From: Gonatopus flavifemur
Taxonomy: Eukaryota; Arthropoda; Insecta; Hymenoptera; Dryinidae
Assembly (NCBI GenBank): GCA_018340375.1
Contig: JAFFJZ010000002.1
Location: 25,066,001-25,130,000, forward strand
DNA: 64,000 bases
Reading direction: 5' to 3'
The notes beneath the pieces are model-generated. The model searched no databases and was not told the DNA's origin. It saw nothing but the letters and a program-made list of their open reading frames with translations. Both the position numbers and the translations under genes were made by a program. Shown one piece after another: positions 1 through 10,499 of this stretch. Each line of letters opens with the position of its first letter. Position 1 is the first letter of the stretch.

Positions 1-540
1 TCGTAAGATCAAGTGTAGTTTTTGGAGTCAATTTTGAACAATTTTTTACTAATTAGGAAAAAATGATCCCTACCAGGATTTCACTTTGTTTCTTCCCGAA
101 TGAAATGAATTTTGAATCATTTTGATATCTTCAAAACTTAGAAAGTTATGAGGTTTTTCGTGAAGCATTATTTTGATTAAAACACGCTCGCAAGGGCTTT
201 AAAAAATGCGCGTAAACAAAAAGTTCAGAAGTTAAAAAATTTTTTAACCATTCATTTTGACTCTTGATATACTGGAAAATCAACTGACAATTTATAAAAA
301 ATTTCAAAAATATTGAGCGACCTACTCCCGATGATTTCACATGGATTGACCCTTCTAGGTCAATTGTAAGTTTCATATTTCGCTGAATATTCATCACAAT
401 TCAGAGACTTACGTTATCATCCAGTAGTCCGCTCTCGATAAGCCATTAGTCCAGCCCCACGCCAATATTGCGCCAACTGATAATTTTGTATAGAATTCTG
501 AGTCAGCGAAATCCCAGTGATCAGATGAAATTCGTGATAT
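1..540. other. AT-rich non-coding DNA upstream of Dab
   Basis: No exon, RNA gene or clear repeat is visible. The only open frame of any length has no recognisable domain. It may be upstream flank or 5' intron of Dab, whose first coding exon is not in view. Confidence 0.5.
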
Positions 541-1590
541 CCGTCTTTGTCTAAAAGATTTCTCATGCAACAGTTTCCACCGTCTTCAAGATGTCTCTGC
601 TTAACCCTCTAGCTAAAAACGTTGCAAATTTGCTACGTTTACTAAATCCACTTTTTTATAAATTCCAAGAGCGTTTGGTTTTGAACACGATGATCAGAAA
701 TTTTTCTGGATTCCATTCGATGCGAAGGAAATTTTCTCATGCTCAATTGACGGTTTGGGGCCTTAAAACAGTTGAAAAGGGGAAAAGTTTGAAATTTTGT
801 TTTCCATCGATTTTGGATTCCTTACATCATTTTCGATGTGAGGAGAAGGGGAAAAACATTTTTCCTCATCTGCTTCATGACTTGGTACTTAGAGGGTTAA
901 GAAATCTCAAAGATATCTTTAAATCTCTTTTAGATGTCTTTCAGGTTTCTTAAACTACACTGCCCAGACAAAAATTCCCGGGTGGGCGGGATTCCCAAAT
1001 TCGCATGTGGACTCTGGTTCCTGGCCGGGACCCGCCAGGTCCTGCCCGAGATCAGCCAGGTCCTGCCTGGAAACCCTCTGGTTCCTGCTCGGGACCTGTC
1101 AGGTTCCCGCTCGGGACCCAGCAGCCGGGTCAGGTTCCCGCTCGAGTCACCACCTGGCTGGTCCCGGGCGGGAACCTGACCGGCCCCGAGCGGGAACCAG
1201 AGGGGTTCCAGGCAGGACCTGGCGGGTCCGGCCAGGAACCTGAGTCCACATGCGAATTTGGGAATCCCACCCACCCGGGAATTTTTGTCTGTGTGAGAAC
1301 CCATTTCTTAGATTCAAAGAAAATTTCTTTACCCTCATCCTGATAAATCTTGTTTTCAATGAAAAAAATTATTCATTGAATTCAAATCATATTCTTCGAA
1401 TTTAGGACAGAATATATTCTTGTTTCAATTTGAAATTTCTCCATTGAACTGAACTTTCGTCCATTGAAGAAAAGATTCATTAGAATGAGGGCAAAGAAAA
1501 TTTTCTTCCAATCTAAGAAATCAGGTTCTCACTGTAAGAAATCTTAAAGACAGTGAAAACTGTTGCATAAGAAATCTTTTAGACATCTAA
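541..1590. repeat. Composite palindromic repeat cluster
   Basis: The left edge carries 'gtctaaaagatttctcatg' and 'caacagttt'. The right edge near 1545-1585 carries their reverse complement ('aaactgttgcataagaaatc', 'ttttagac'). Between these arms lie two further palindromes: a GC-rich one (955-1297) and an AT-rich one (about 1292-1536) whose arms read 'ttcttagattcaaagaaaat' and its complement. The layout suggests an older fold-back element with younger ones inside. No coding capacity was recognised. Confidence 0.55.
955..1297. mobile_element. GC-rich palindromic MITE-like element
   Basis: Both ends read 'cagacaaaaattcccgggtg' as an inverted repeat, and the arms continue inward through 'gcatgtggactc'. 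The interior is built from CCTGG, GGGACC and GCGGGAACC words and is strikingly GC-rich against the AT-rich surroundings. The open frames in it are shadows of this composition. No transposase is present, so it would be non-autonomous. Confidence 0.7.
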
Positions 1591-3754
1591 AAGAAATCTT
1601 TGAGACAAAGCAAAATTTTTGCTATATGGGGGACGTTCCACTCTCCAGAAGGAACAAAAGCAGTTTCAAAATCTCATGAAAACCATCGATTATCACTGAT
1701 GTCGATGGAGAAAAATCAGTTCCCGATAAGATTCTTCAACCAGGGTGTAAAAACATATAGAAATACATAGGGTGATTTTTATAGTTTCTCAAATCATACG
1801 ATGTATTTTTATAAGTGGGTTTCTGAAAAATCAAAGATCTACGATTCAACAAAATAATAAATTATACTACAAAAAGTGGTTGTTGTGAATTTGTTTGTTG
1901 ACTAGTTGTGTCAGACTCATTACCCGAAGAGATTCAAGGACAGTATTGCATACAGATCTCTCGTGTGAAAAATATGCATTTTTCCGTTTCACTTATCATA
2001 CTATATAATATCATGTTACGATGGATCACTTAAACACAGTTTTGTATGTATAAATGAGATATCAGATTAATGGTTACAAATAGACATAATAAGAAGTCTA
2101 ATAATGATTTCTAATGTTAGTTTTCGAGTTGCGTTCAAAGTCGTGATTTGCTCTTTTCACTATAGCACAACCTTTCAATTTTACTTTCTCCAACAAAATG
2201 TGATTGACTGGTGAATTTTGAAGTTTGTGAAATTGATTATAACATACATATATTAACGATAAATCGTCCAGTCTTCGTATTTCGCGATTGACTCAAATGG
2301 AGATCGTCTGGTTATTTTAAGTGATATGGGTTTTATTTTGATTAAGATGATAGTTGAAGAGCAAGAAAAAGGTTTGTACGAAAGTATATATGGTTTGGAT
2401 GAAATGAATATAGATTTTAATGAAATCTCTCCCGTTGATAATTGACAAGTCATGTTTTGTAGAAATAAACATTTGTTAATAGTTGAAATGAATATTTATT
2501 ATATCATGTGTGGTTATGCATTAGTGATAGGCGATCTTGAGAGAATCGATTCACTGGGAAAAATCTGCATTGTAGAAATCATGTTTCAACATAGTAATGT
2601 ATTTGACGGTAAAAAATACATCATTTTGGTTATTATTACCATGAGTTAGGTGATAAATACCATCTTTTTGGCGAATCAAACCGAATGTACGGTGAAATTC
2701 AACACTGAAAAGGTACTTTTCCCTTTTGAAAGGCTGGCTTCAGTTTTCATTATTTGATGGGTGGAAGATATACGAAATAGAGGTTATTTTCACATTTCAT
2801 TTTTTTCAGTGTTCTTTCTCAAAGAATTTTTGTCGAATTTAGATTGAAATTTATATAAAAGTCAATAAAAACTTGATAAATTATTCTACAGAAAAGAATC
2901 GATTCTTCCAACTTGTTTTTGTGTGAAACCATTAATGAATTATTGTTATATAATTTGATGTTGAATCATCAGTTATCGAAAAACCTTGATACTATTGATT
3001 CGATTCCAATCCCATAAGATACTTTCCGACGAGCCTATCCACTAACCGGAAAAAGACAATACTACAAAATGAAAAGTGTATTTGATATTTTTTGAAGAAT
3101 AGGATAATCTGTGTACGTAATAGTAGGAGAAGTTTTGAAACGAGAAGAACTCTACTATACGTGTATATATATATATATATACATGGAATTGTATGTATGG
3201 TTGTATCCTTTGGCAAATTTTGAAGTGTCGACAGTTGGCCGCTCTCCACTCAAGCATATGAGTACGTTCAAACAACGCTTTTTGCTAGTCTTGGGTCATT
3301 AGAATCGACAAAAGGGGAGAAGTCATAAAAAAAGAGAAGAGAAGAGATATGAGTTTTATCGGTAATTTCGGAGTTACAATGCATCATCGATACGTGTCGT
3401 TTCATGATCAATTTCATGTGATGTTTAATCTTTTGTAATTTATTCGAGGCCGTATAATAATTGATTTATATTAATGGGTTTTTGAATCTCGGGATATATA
3501 TCATTCACTTAGCAGGAAGGAAATAATATTCCATTGATTCAAATAAACACTCGATTGTTCTTCTCCACAAAATGTGTTTGTCAATATTGATCGATCACGT
3601 CGAGTGGATATGAAAATTATGATCGAAATACTGATTCTGATGGATTAGTTATGCTCACCTCTCGTTTATTTGGCCAAATCGATGTAATTTATAGTATGGA
3701 AGACTACATTTCATCGATGTCCCATGTTGTCCTAATCAAAACAAGTTCTGAAGG
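1591..3754. other. AT-rich non-coding DNA
   Basis: No exon with supporting splice sites was seen. A short (TA)n microsatellite lies at about 3163-3181. The rest is unique-looking, AT-rich and has no obvious fold-back element. Confidence 0.45.
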
Positions 3755-3972
3755 TACACAGAAAAAAAAACATTCTTGTATCAAGACAGTATTGTTTTCG
3801 TTATATATATGAAACACGGATTGTCACAGTTTAATGCAATTTGCTTTGAATCAAACACAGGAAAAATCAAAATTCTTGATTCAAAGCAAATTGCATTGAA
3901 CTGAGACAATCCGTGTTTCATATATAACGAAAACAATATTTTATTGATACAATAATGTTTGTTTTCTGTGTA
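3755..3972. mobile_element. 218-bp palindromic MITE-like element
   Basis: The ends are TACACAGAAAAAAA and its complement. Almost the whole element is one hairpin: the left arm 'tttcgttatatatatgaaac' and 'gcaatttgctttgaatcaa' reappear complemented on the right. The loop near 3858-3876 is short. No coding potential. Confidence 0.75.
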
Positions 3973-3978
3973 TTATAT

Positions 3979-4800
3979 AAAGAATAGTAGCAAATCTTTC
4001 TGCTAACCTAGCTAAAAATTTGCTGCTACAACTAAATATATCGTTCACCGGACAAGAAAAATTTTCACTATTATATACGGTATAGCAAACAAATTTTGCT
4101 GAAGAAGCAACTAATTCTTGCTGCTACAGCTGACAAATTGCTATTGTGATTGACAAAATTGCTGTGATAGCAAACAGTTTACTTTCACAGCAAAAAATTT
4201 ACTGCTCCAGCAAAGGGGACCCAGCAAATATAGATTTCGCTGTTCCAGCGCATTCCTTTTTTCCCGTGTATACATTATCAGCCCAATCTTTTGATACAAG
4301 CTGAGAGAAAGAAGTTTGCTGAAACAGCAAATGTCAAAAATTTGCTTCGCTAATATGACACATTCCCTCATTCAATTGACAAAAAGCCTGCACAGAGAAA
4401 AATTTGCTGTGAAATTTACCTCATGTCAGATAAATATAAGGATAACATTAAGTTGCTGTAATTTATATGATCACTGCAGCAAATTTTCTTTTTTATCGAA
4501 GACTTTGGTTGATTGAATAGGAGTTTTGGTATATTTTATAGCAATTTAATGCTGTTCCTATAATTACAGCAATTTCCTCTCCGTGTGTTATTACAGCAAA
4601 AATCTTGCTCTTTTAACCAGCGCTTGCTGATCCTCCAGCAATTCGATATTTCAGGTGTACAGACTGCTAGGAAATTTGCTGAATTAGAATATATTTGGTT
4701 AAAACAGCAACATTTTTGCTATAACAACAAACGTTTCGCTCACTCAGCACAACAGATTTTCAAGAATCGCCATTTCAGCAACGATTCTCTGTGCGTATAT
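3979..4800. repeat. CAGCAAA-rich MITE cluster
   Basis: CAGCAAA and TTTGCTG recur many times on both strands. Element-like ends appear inside, such as 'tttttcccgtgtatac' near 4257-4273, 'cacagagaaaaatttgctg' near 4391 and 'ctctccgtgtg' near 4577. I read it as two or three decayed copies of one fold-back family, related to 26596-26888 and 45305-45612. The individual boundaries are uncertain. Confidence 0.5.
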
Positions 4801-5659
4801 CCACGTGAAATTATCACCTGAGCACGAGAGGATGAATTTATAAACACACCAAACATTTCAATCCATGAATTGTTCGTTTAAATCCCAATTTTCATCAAAA
4901 GTTAATTTGTTATCAAAGCAGTTTTTTCCTCTGAATGCAAACTAAAAGCTTTTGAAAATTGTTCAAATCCCTATAAATGCGGAGAATAAATATTCAACCC
5001 CATAATCACCACAATCAACTTCGTCAAAGTTACTGCACACGGAACAGTGGGTGTATTCGTGAGTTTATATGAATGCGAAGAAGGAAGGCAGAAGAGATCG
5101 ATTATGAAGTGAACTATTCGGGAAGACACTTGACTATAATTGTCGTTTCCAAACCACCACGCACCAACCAAATTGAACCTGGGCGAGCAACGATCGATAT
5201 CGTTTCAACTTTAATACATTTTAAAGCTATCGCTGTCAGATCATTTGAATTGAGAAGACCCCTACGGTTTTCTATCCCCTCGATCATTTTCGACCCTCAC
5301 AAAAATTCACTAATATGATCAATTTGTACAGTGACAGTTTATTGTAATTTCTTTTTAACGTCTACTTCAGTACGTGTAGCACGAAACAATATATCACAAA
5401 TTACTACATTCATTTGTATGTTAAAGACAGACTTGGATTCATGATCATGAAGTTGTTTCTTCTTGAAGTTACAACAGTTTATGCGATCTGCTGATGAGCA
5501 ATATTCGACGTCACTGATATTCTTTGTAGAAAATTTGTCAAATTTATATTGAATTGTATAAAATATGGGTCGGAACTTCATGGAAATAAAAAAAAAAACC
5601 ATCGTTACTGTCAGAAGTTGCTCAAAAATATTATTCGCAACTTGATAACGTTGTAATAT
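4801..5659. other. Non-coding DNA, no feature recognised
   Basis: Two 80-odd-residue open frames have no recognisable domain and no splice context. No palindrome was noticed. Probably upstream or intronic DNA of Dab. Confidence 0.4.
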
Positions 5660-6195
5660 CCCGTGAAAAAATTGTCCATCAGGCGCGATCAGGCCTTAAT
5701 TTTGCACCCCCGTGATGAGGACTGATCATGCTCAATTGCACCCAATCACGTATGATTATACTCCATTATGCATGAGACATTTATACAAAATCAACGAGTT
5801 TTCTGTAAAGAATGAAACTTTCCCATTTATTGTGCTCATGCGACTTCCATTTTCCAGGCATGATCACGCGTGACCAAGCGTACGGGCAAACGTTCGGGGC
5901 AGGTTTAGCATGATAAAGCATGTGCTGTCATGATAAAAACATTAATACAGAGTCATTTTGTATAAATACTCTTCAGTCGGTGAGATTTTGCATGATCACA
6001 GGCGAGAATGGTGTGTCTGGCATGATCGCAGGTGGATAAACTTGATCACGGGTTTTCACGTGGTTACAAAATTGAAGCATTCTTAGTGATGATGAAGCTA
6101 AAAAATGAACGATCAGGCGTAGAATAATTTTGCCGAAAAATGTTCATGATTGGACCTGAACACGCCTAATCAGACCTGAACAATCTTTTCACTGG
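5660..6195. mobile_element. CATGATCA-rich terminal-inverted-repeat element
   Basis: The left end 'cccgtgaaaaaattgtccat' followed by 'caggcgcgatcaggcc' matches the complement of the right end ('ccagtgaaaagattgttcag' on the other strand). The interior repeats CATGATCA and GATCAGG words in both orientations. The length is about 540 bp and no protein is encoded. Confidence 0.6.
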
Positions 6196-6227
6196 ATCAT
6201 TTTGATTGGGTAATGTTCACGGAGAAA

Positions 6228-6398
6228 AGTGATTAACTGTATGATGGACAATCATTTTTCAGCTCGTATACTAAATTTGAGCTACTGTCGCAAAATTTTT
6301 AGCTTTGTTAGCTAAGTTTCAGCTAACGTTGCTGGGAATTAAGTTGTCCTGTGGGTGCTTGAATATTTATCAATAATAGCTAAAATTTCCTTTCCGTG
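6228..6398. mobile_element. Short CACGGA-ended MITE-like element
   Basis: It begins with CACGGAGAAAAG and ends TTTCCGTG. The interior holds AGCTA-rich words like those in other AGCT-type elements of the window (35111-35216, 49395-49620). The arms are less perfect than in the younger copies. Confidence 0.45.
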
Positions 6399-6561
6399 TT
6401 TAACTTCTGAAAAGGTCGAATAATATTTGGTATCTTTCTGGAATCACACCAATGGGCTAAAAATATTCTTCAAACTTTCTCAGAGTATCCCAACGTCTTG
6501 AGAACGTTTTGAAAATGTTTGACGAAAGTTTTGTGCTACTTGGTTTGACATGTGTGGAACT

Positions 6562-6734
6562 GCACTGAGAAATAACTGTAGCTGAAAAGGAGTCCAAGTA
6601 CATTTTCGTAGTTACATTAGTCATATTTTCGATTGAAGTAGCTATGAGAATCACTGTAATACTGAAAATGTAGTCACTGTGACTGAAAACTGTACTCGGG
6701 CTCATTTTTAGCTACAGTTTGTTCTCTCAGTGTG
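6562..6734. mobile_element. CACTGAGA-ended MITE-like element
   Basis: The left end 'gcactgagaaataactgtag' is complemented by the right end ('ttagctacagtttg' then CTCTCAGTG). It is about 170 bp, fold-back and non-coding. It lies just upstream of the first Dab exon found here. Confidence 0.55.
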
Positions 6735-6954
6735 TCAGTTCTTCTGTCTTAGTTCAGGAGCCAGCCAACTAATGTTGAAACATAATAGCAATGCGCAGTC
6801 CAATAATAAATGGTCCAAGTTCCTAAGTAACCCCAGAATATATTGAAACTGTTCTCCCAACATGCCGGAATACGGATATAAAAGGGAGATTATTATATGT
6901 ACATTCAGGGTACCTTAATATAACATAATCAATTACGATTTGTATTTTTTACAG

Positions 6955-7169
6955 TCAAAAACGAGCCGACCCGCTTTCTCGGGGAGGGGGTGTCCTTCAA
7001 AGCCAAATTGATTGGTATATTAGAAGTTTCGGAAGCACGAGGTGACCGGATGTGCCAAGCTGCCCTTGCTGATCTTAAAATGGCAATTCGGGCCGCTGGT
7101 GAGCACAAACAACGAATTGCCGTTCAAGTCAGCATAGATGGTTTACGTTTGAGGGATGAAAAAACGGGG
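6955..7169 (+). CDS. Dab: Disabled exon A, first half of PTB domain
   Basis: After a strong acceptor (TTTTTTACAG) this exon encodes 71 codons beginning K-N-E-P-T-R-F-L-G-E-G-V-S-F-K-A-K-L-I-G. It ends ...R-L-R-D-E-K-T-G before the donor GTAAGT. This is the N-terminal half of the Dab phosphotyrosine-binding domain (first strands and helix). The segment EARGDRMCQ, then AIRAAGEHKQRI, is characteristic of insect Dab. The PTB domain binds unphosphorylated FxNPxY tails of receptors and PI(4,5)P2 at the plasma membrane. The exon starts with two bases of a split codon, so an upstream exon must supply the initiator and basic N-terminus. I did not find it in the first 6.9 kb. The downstream splice is between codons. 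Confidence 0.95.
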
Positions 7170-7274
7170 GTAAGTATATCCTATACGAATTGCACATTCA
7201 AGAATCAGCTCCAAGAATCTTCTGAATCAAACACTCATTCATAAGCGTTGATGCTGATTTCACCAATAAAAAAA

Positions 7275-7462
7275 TACACTGTAACAAGTCTGACTGAAAG
7301 TGACTGCATGTTACTTGAAAACTTGACTGAAATTCAGTCTTTTCCATTGTGTCTGCATTTGTTTTGGATGCTTCACTTTCAGTTGAAATAGGGCTAGTTT
7401 TGGCTGAATCTTAAAATCAGCCGATATTAAGGTTGGGAGTAAGTTTTACTTTTTACTGTGTA
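7275..7462. mobile_element. MITE-like element, GACTGAAAG family
   Basis: The ends are TACACTGTAACAAGTC and TTTTTACTGTGTA. Inside it carries 'tgaaaacttgactg', 'ttgtgtctgcatttg' and 'gggctagttttggctg'. The same order of words appears at 53167-53350, and in the opposite orientation at 53453-53634 and 51837-52012. A split copy spans 45619 to about 46590. It is a dispersed family of about 185 bp with no coding capacity. Confidence 0.7.
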
Positions 7463-7763
7463 CACGGAAAGACCGGGTCTATTAATATTTAGAAAGAATT
7501 TATCAACGATTAGAAAAATGACTGTCAATTTAGGGAAAAAGAGAATCGCTGAAAAATATTCGCAGTGAGTCTACCAAAAATTCGTAGTCAAAATATTAAC
7601 AGTTGATAGTTTCGTTGGTATTTTTCACAGTGAAACTCTCAATTGTTAATACATCAACTACGAATTTTTAGTAGACTCACTACGAATATTTTCCAGCGAT
7701 CCTCGTTTTCCCTAAATTGACAGTCATTTTTCTAAATATTAATAGACCCGGTCTTTCCGTGTA
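7461..7763. mobile_element. 303-bp palindromic MITE-like element
   Basis: It begins TACACGGAAAGACCGGGTCT and ends with the exact complement. The arms continue through 'attaatatttagaaa' and 'aaattgacagtca'. It directly abuts the preceding element and shares its terminal TA, which fits insertion into a TA dinucleotide at that element's end. Confidence 0.75.
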
Positions 7764-7779
7764 TGATAACTATTCTTAT

Positions 7780-7995
7780 AGCGAATGAAAGTTACTGTTT
7801 TCCAAATTTCTTGAAGTGAAAATCCACTTTTGAAGAATGCAAGTACTGCAAATCTAATAAGAGTGAATCTTTGCTGTATTGGAGTGAAAATATCATGTTT
7901 ATAAAAGAGTGCGAAGTTTATTCTTTCCGTCGAATTGAAATTCCACTCAAATACAGTGAAAATTCACTCTTATCGGAGTTGCTGTATTTTTACTT
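7780..7995. repeat. ACTCT/AGAGT-rich fold-back repeat
   Basis: It contains AAGAGTGAA, 'ttcactcttat' and 'tactgcaa' words, the vocabulary of the clearer palindrome at about 31205-31485. Its edges are degenerate. Confidence 0.4.
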
Positions 7996-8031
7996 AAAAA
8001 AATTCCGAGAGTATCCAAGTCGTGCAATTAT

Positions 8032-8261
8032 TACACTAAGAGGAAAAATTTCTGGAAACAATGAAACAGTTGAATAGTTGCAACAGAAAGTTTTATTGAA
8101 TCAACTAAATATTTATTCAATCAAAAGATGTCAAGTATTTCGTTAATAGGAATCGATATTCAATGATTTGAATAAAAGTTGAATCAAATTAACTAATTAT
8201 CTTGTTGCGACTATTCAATTGAATATCTTATTGTTCCCGGAAATGTTTTCTCTCAATGTGG
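8032..8261. mobile_element. Palindromic MITE-like element
   Basis: It begins TACACTAAGAGGAAAAATTT and ends with the imperfect complement (AAATGTTTTCTCTCAATGTG). Inside, 'gaatagttgcaac' is matched by 'gttgcgactattc'. A partial relative lies at about 35567-35690. Confidence 0.6.
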
Positions 8262-8923
8262 TGGAATTTTTCCTTGTATTTTGAGAAATTTGGATATGTT
8301 CTACACAAAATATATTCAGTATGAAAATCAATTTCACTCGACACTTAGATTCGTCCCCATCTCCAGATTCAACAGGAGTTATTATAATTTCAAGCTTCGA
8401 CAAATATCAGTGAATCAGAATTTTGTCATAGTTTATCTCAGATTAATAGGAAAATTCTTTTCTCTTCCCTGATGTACAGATTTTCCAAGTTTTTCAGTTT
8501 GATAGATACCCTGAAGACAGTTAATTGATAAACGTTGTTTCGCTTCATCGAACATTGTTGAGAGTAAAGTTGCGAGACAAATGGATTGCGAGAAATCCAG
8601 ATTAAAAAAAAAATAAATGCCGTTCACACTTCACAAATCAAGCTCCAAAGGGAATTTGGTAAAATGAGAAATTATTTTGATTAGCGTCAACGACCTATTA
8701 GAAGGGTCATATAAAATCGTATCCTCCTCAGCACAATGTATTTTTGGGACGTTTTCAGCCCAACTCCGCTACATTTTGGAGAACCAAAAACATTCCATAA
8801 ACGTATAAATAGCATACTCTGCTATCTGGGATAAAATATTATAAATTGGCAGTCGGAAACACGATAGAATGTGATAGAATCAATTAATTTTATCATCCTT
8901 TTGATCCCGAATTTATGACATTC

Positions 8924-9093
8924 TACACTGTAAAAAATATTCTTGAATTTCCAAGCAGAAAAGTATGGTAAAAAACTCACAAAGTTTCTGTCAATTTCCA
9001 AACAATTTTTGTGATTTCCCAGAAAAGATTTGTCAATTGACAAAAATTGTTTGTCAATTCCAAACCTTTTTTTGGAAGTTTTATTACAGTGTA
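8924..9093. mobile_element. TACACTGTAAAAA-ended MITE
   Basis: It has terminal inverted repeats TACACTGTAAAAAATA and TTATTACAGTGTA. The interior carries 'tttccaaacaattttt' and 'tttgtcaattgacaaa' and resembles the larger element at 62735-62986. It sits about 70 bp before a Dab splice acceptor. Confidence 0.7.
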
Positions 9094-9164
9094 GGAAAAA
9101 CCGTTCTCAATCAATATCAATTTCAAATCTAGAATAAGAAACAGAAAATCATTTTGTGTTTCAG

Positions 9165-9308
9165 GATTGTTTATATCATCATCCAGTGCACAAGATATCT
9201 TTCATTGCACAAGATATGAGTGACTCCCGAGCATTTGGGTACATTTTCGGTTCTCCGGACACTGGTCATCGTTTTTTTGGGATCAAAACTGATAAGGCAG
9301 CAAGCCAG
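9165..9308 (+). CDS. Dab: Disabled exon B, second half of PTB domain
   Basis: It encodes 48 codons in phase with exon A: D-C-L-Y-H-H-P-V-H-K-I-S-F-I-A-Q-D-M-S-D, then SRAFGYIFGSPDTGHRFFGI and KTDKAASQ. The acceptor is TTTCAG and the donor is GTAGGT. HHPVHKISFIA, RAFGYI and the F-x-x-I-K-T strand are the core of the Dab PTB fold, including the strand that pairs with the FxNPxY peptide. The high conservation and absence of stops mark it as functional. Both splice sites fall between codons, so skipping it would keep the frame but destroy the domain. Confidence 0.95.
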
Positions 9309-9506
9309 GTAGGTGTGCAAATATTACTGTCATGCACTCACTGTTATTGATTCATAGAATCTGTGAACATAGAATTTATGATAATCCGAACGCCGTATGT
9401 AATGAAATTCAGCGAGATTCAATTATTTTTTCCAAATAGTCTACTGAGTCGGAATTTTTATGCCTTTCTGGTATCAAAGCAAACGATTGTTTTAGTCTCA
9501 CCAGTG

Positions 9507-9843
9507 GTAGGGGAGACAGGGGCTAGTTGTAATACACGGAAAAAAAGATGATGTTGGATTTACAATGTTTCGTTCGATCACCATAGAAATATTAGGGGTT
9601 TCTATGGTGATCGAACGAAATGTTGTAAATCCAACATCATCTTTTTTTCCGTGTAGGAGTGAGTTTGTAACACGATCTATTACTGTAGTATTTTTTATCA
9701 GATCATGTCTGCGCTTCATAAGATACTTTTTCAGCAACTAAATAATTATTTCACGAACAGTGAACCTTATTTGTCGGAAAATATGAAACTTGTAGTCTGT
9801 GTTACAACCGCCCTCTGTTACTTTTAGCCCCGGTCTCCCCTAC
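9507..9843. mobile_element. GTAGGGGAGAC-ended element, split by a hairpin
   Basis: The left arm 'gtaggggagacaggggctag' followed by 'ttgtaa' is complemented at 9800-9843 ('ttacttttagcccc' then GGTCTCCCCTAC). The unit is interrupted at 9533-9655 by an unrelated perfect hairpin. Removing that insert restores the left arm's 'gttgtaa' to its continuation. Confidence 0.65.
9533..9655. mobile_element. 123-bp perfect hairpin MITE
   Basis: It begins TACACGGAAAAAAAGATGAT and ends with the exact complement. The arms run through 'ttcgatcaccatagaaa' and leave only a few loop bases around 9592-9598. The near-perfect pairing suggests recent insertion. It is nested in 9507-9843. Confidence 0.8.
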
Positions 9844-10311
9844 TACATTATCTCTTTTCTTAACTGAACTGACTAACAACAAATCCTCGTTGAGGGCATT
9901 TTGTAGAGACTCGCGTCAAAGAAAGATAAAATAGGTACCAATAATTATTCCAATCCCTTGTCATATCAAGATGATCAAGATAATATGAGAGTATAAATGG
10001 AATACACGAAACGGCGTGGAACCTTGATCATTCAAACAAAATCAGCAGAGATATATATCGAAACATGCAACGAGACCGATACCGAGACTAGTTCCGAGAC
10101 TGAGAGGTTATCTTAGTTATCCTCTTCGATGAAACCGGAAATCCATGTGATTTTGATAGACCTCAGGTAGAAGTTTGATCCCGTTCCAAATTTTTAGCAC
10201 AGTAAATATAGATCATTTTCCAATTTAAGACGAGAGTCTCGTGCGAAGTCCTCAGACAGCGTAAATGATCATTTTGAATTCACCAAAACTTCTGAAAGAA
10301 CTTCTTGAACA

Positions 10312-10482
10312 GTCCCTGTTATGACAGTAAAAATCAATTCAAAATGCACACATGTTGAATGCCTGAATAGTTCTTTATAAATTCGTGATATGAATTCTTT
10401 CTGAAGATTCAGTTATTCATCAAGAGTTCATTTTGAATTCAAACTATTCATAATGAATTCATGTTTACTGTCATGACGGGAG
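10312..10482. mobile_element. Fold-back element ending GTCCCTG
   Basis: The left arm 'gtccctgttatgacagtaaa' is complemented by the right ('tttactgtcatgacgggag'). Inside, GAATTCA words recur in both orientations. About 170 bp, non-coding. Confidence 0.5.
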
Positions 10483-10499
10483 TTTTTTGCGGGGACTTT

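Larger units (their letters stand above)
7170..9164 (+). other. Dab intron between PTB exons A and B
   Basis: GT-AG intron (GTAAGT ... TTTGTGTTTCAG) of about 2 kb. It contains at least five fold-back elements (7275-7462, 7461-7763, an ACTC-type repeat near 7780-7995, 8032-8261, 8924-9093). The stretch 8262-8923 shows no recognisable feature. Confidence 0.85.
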
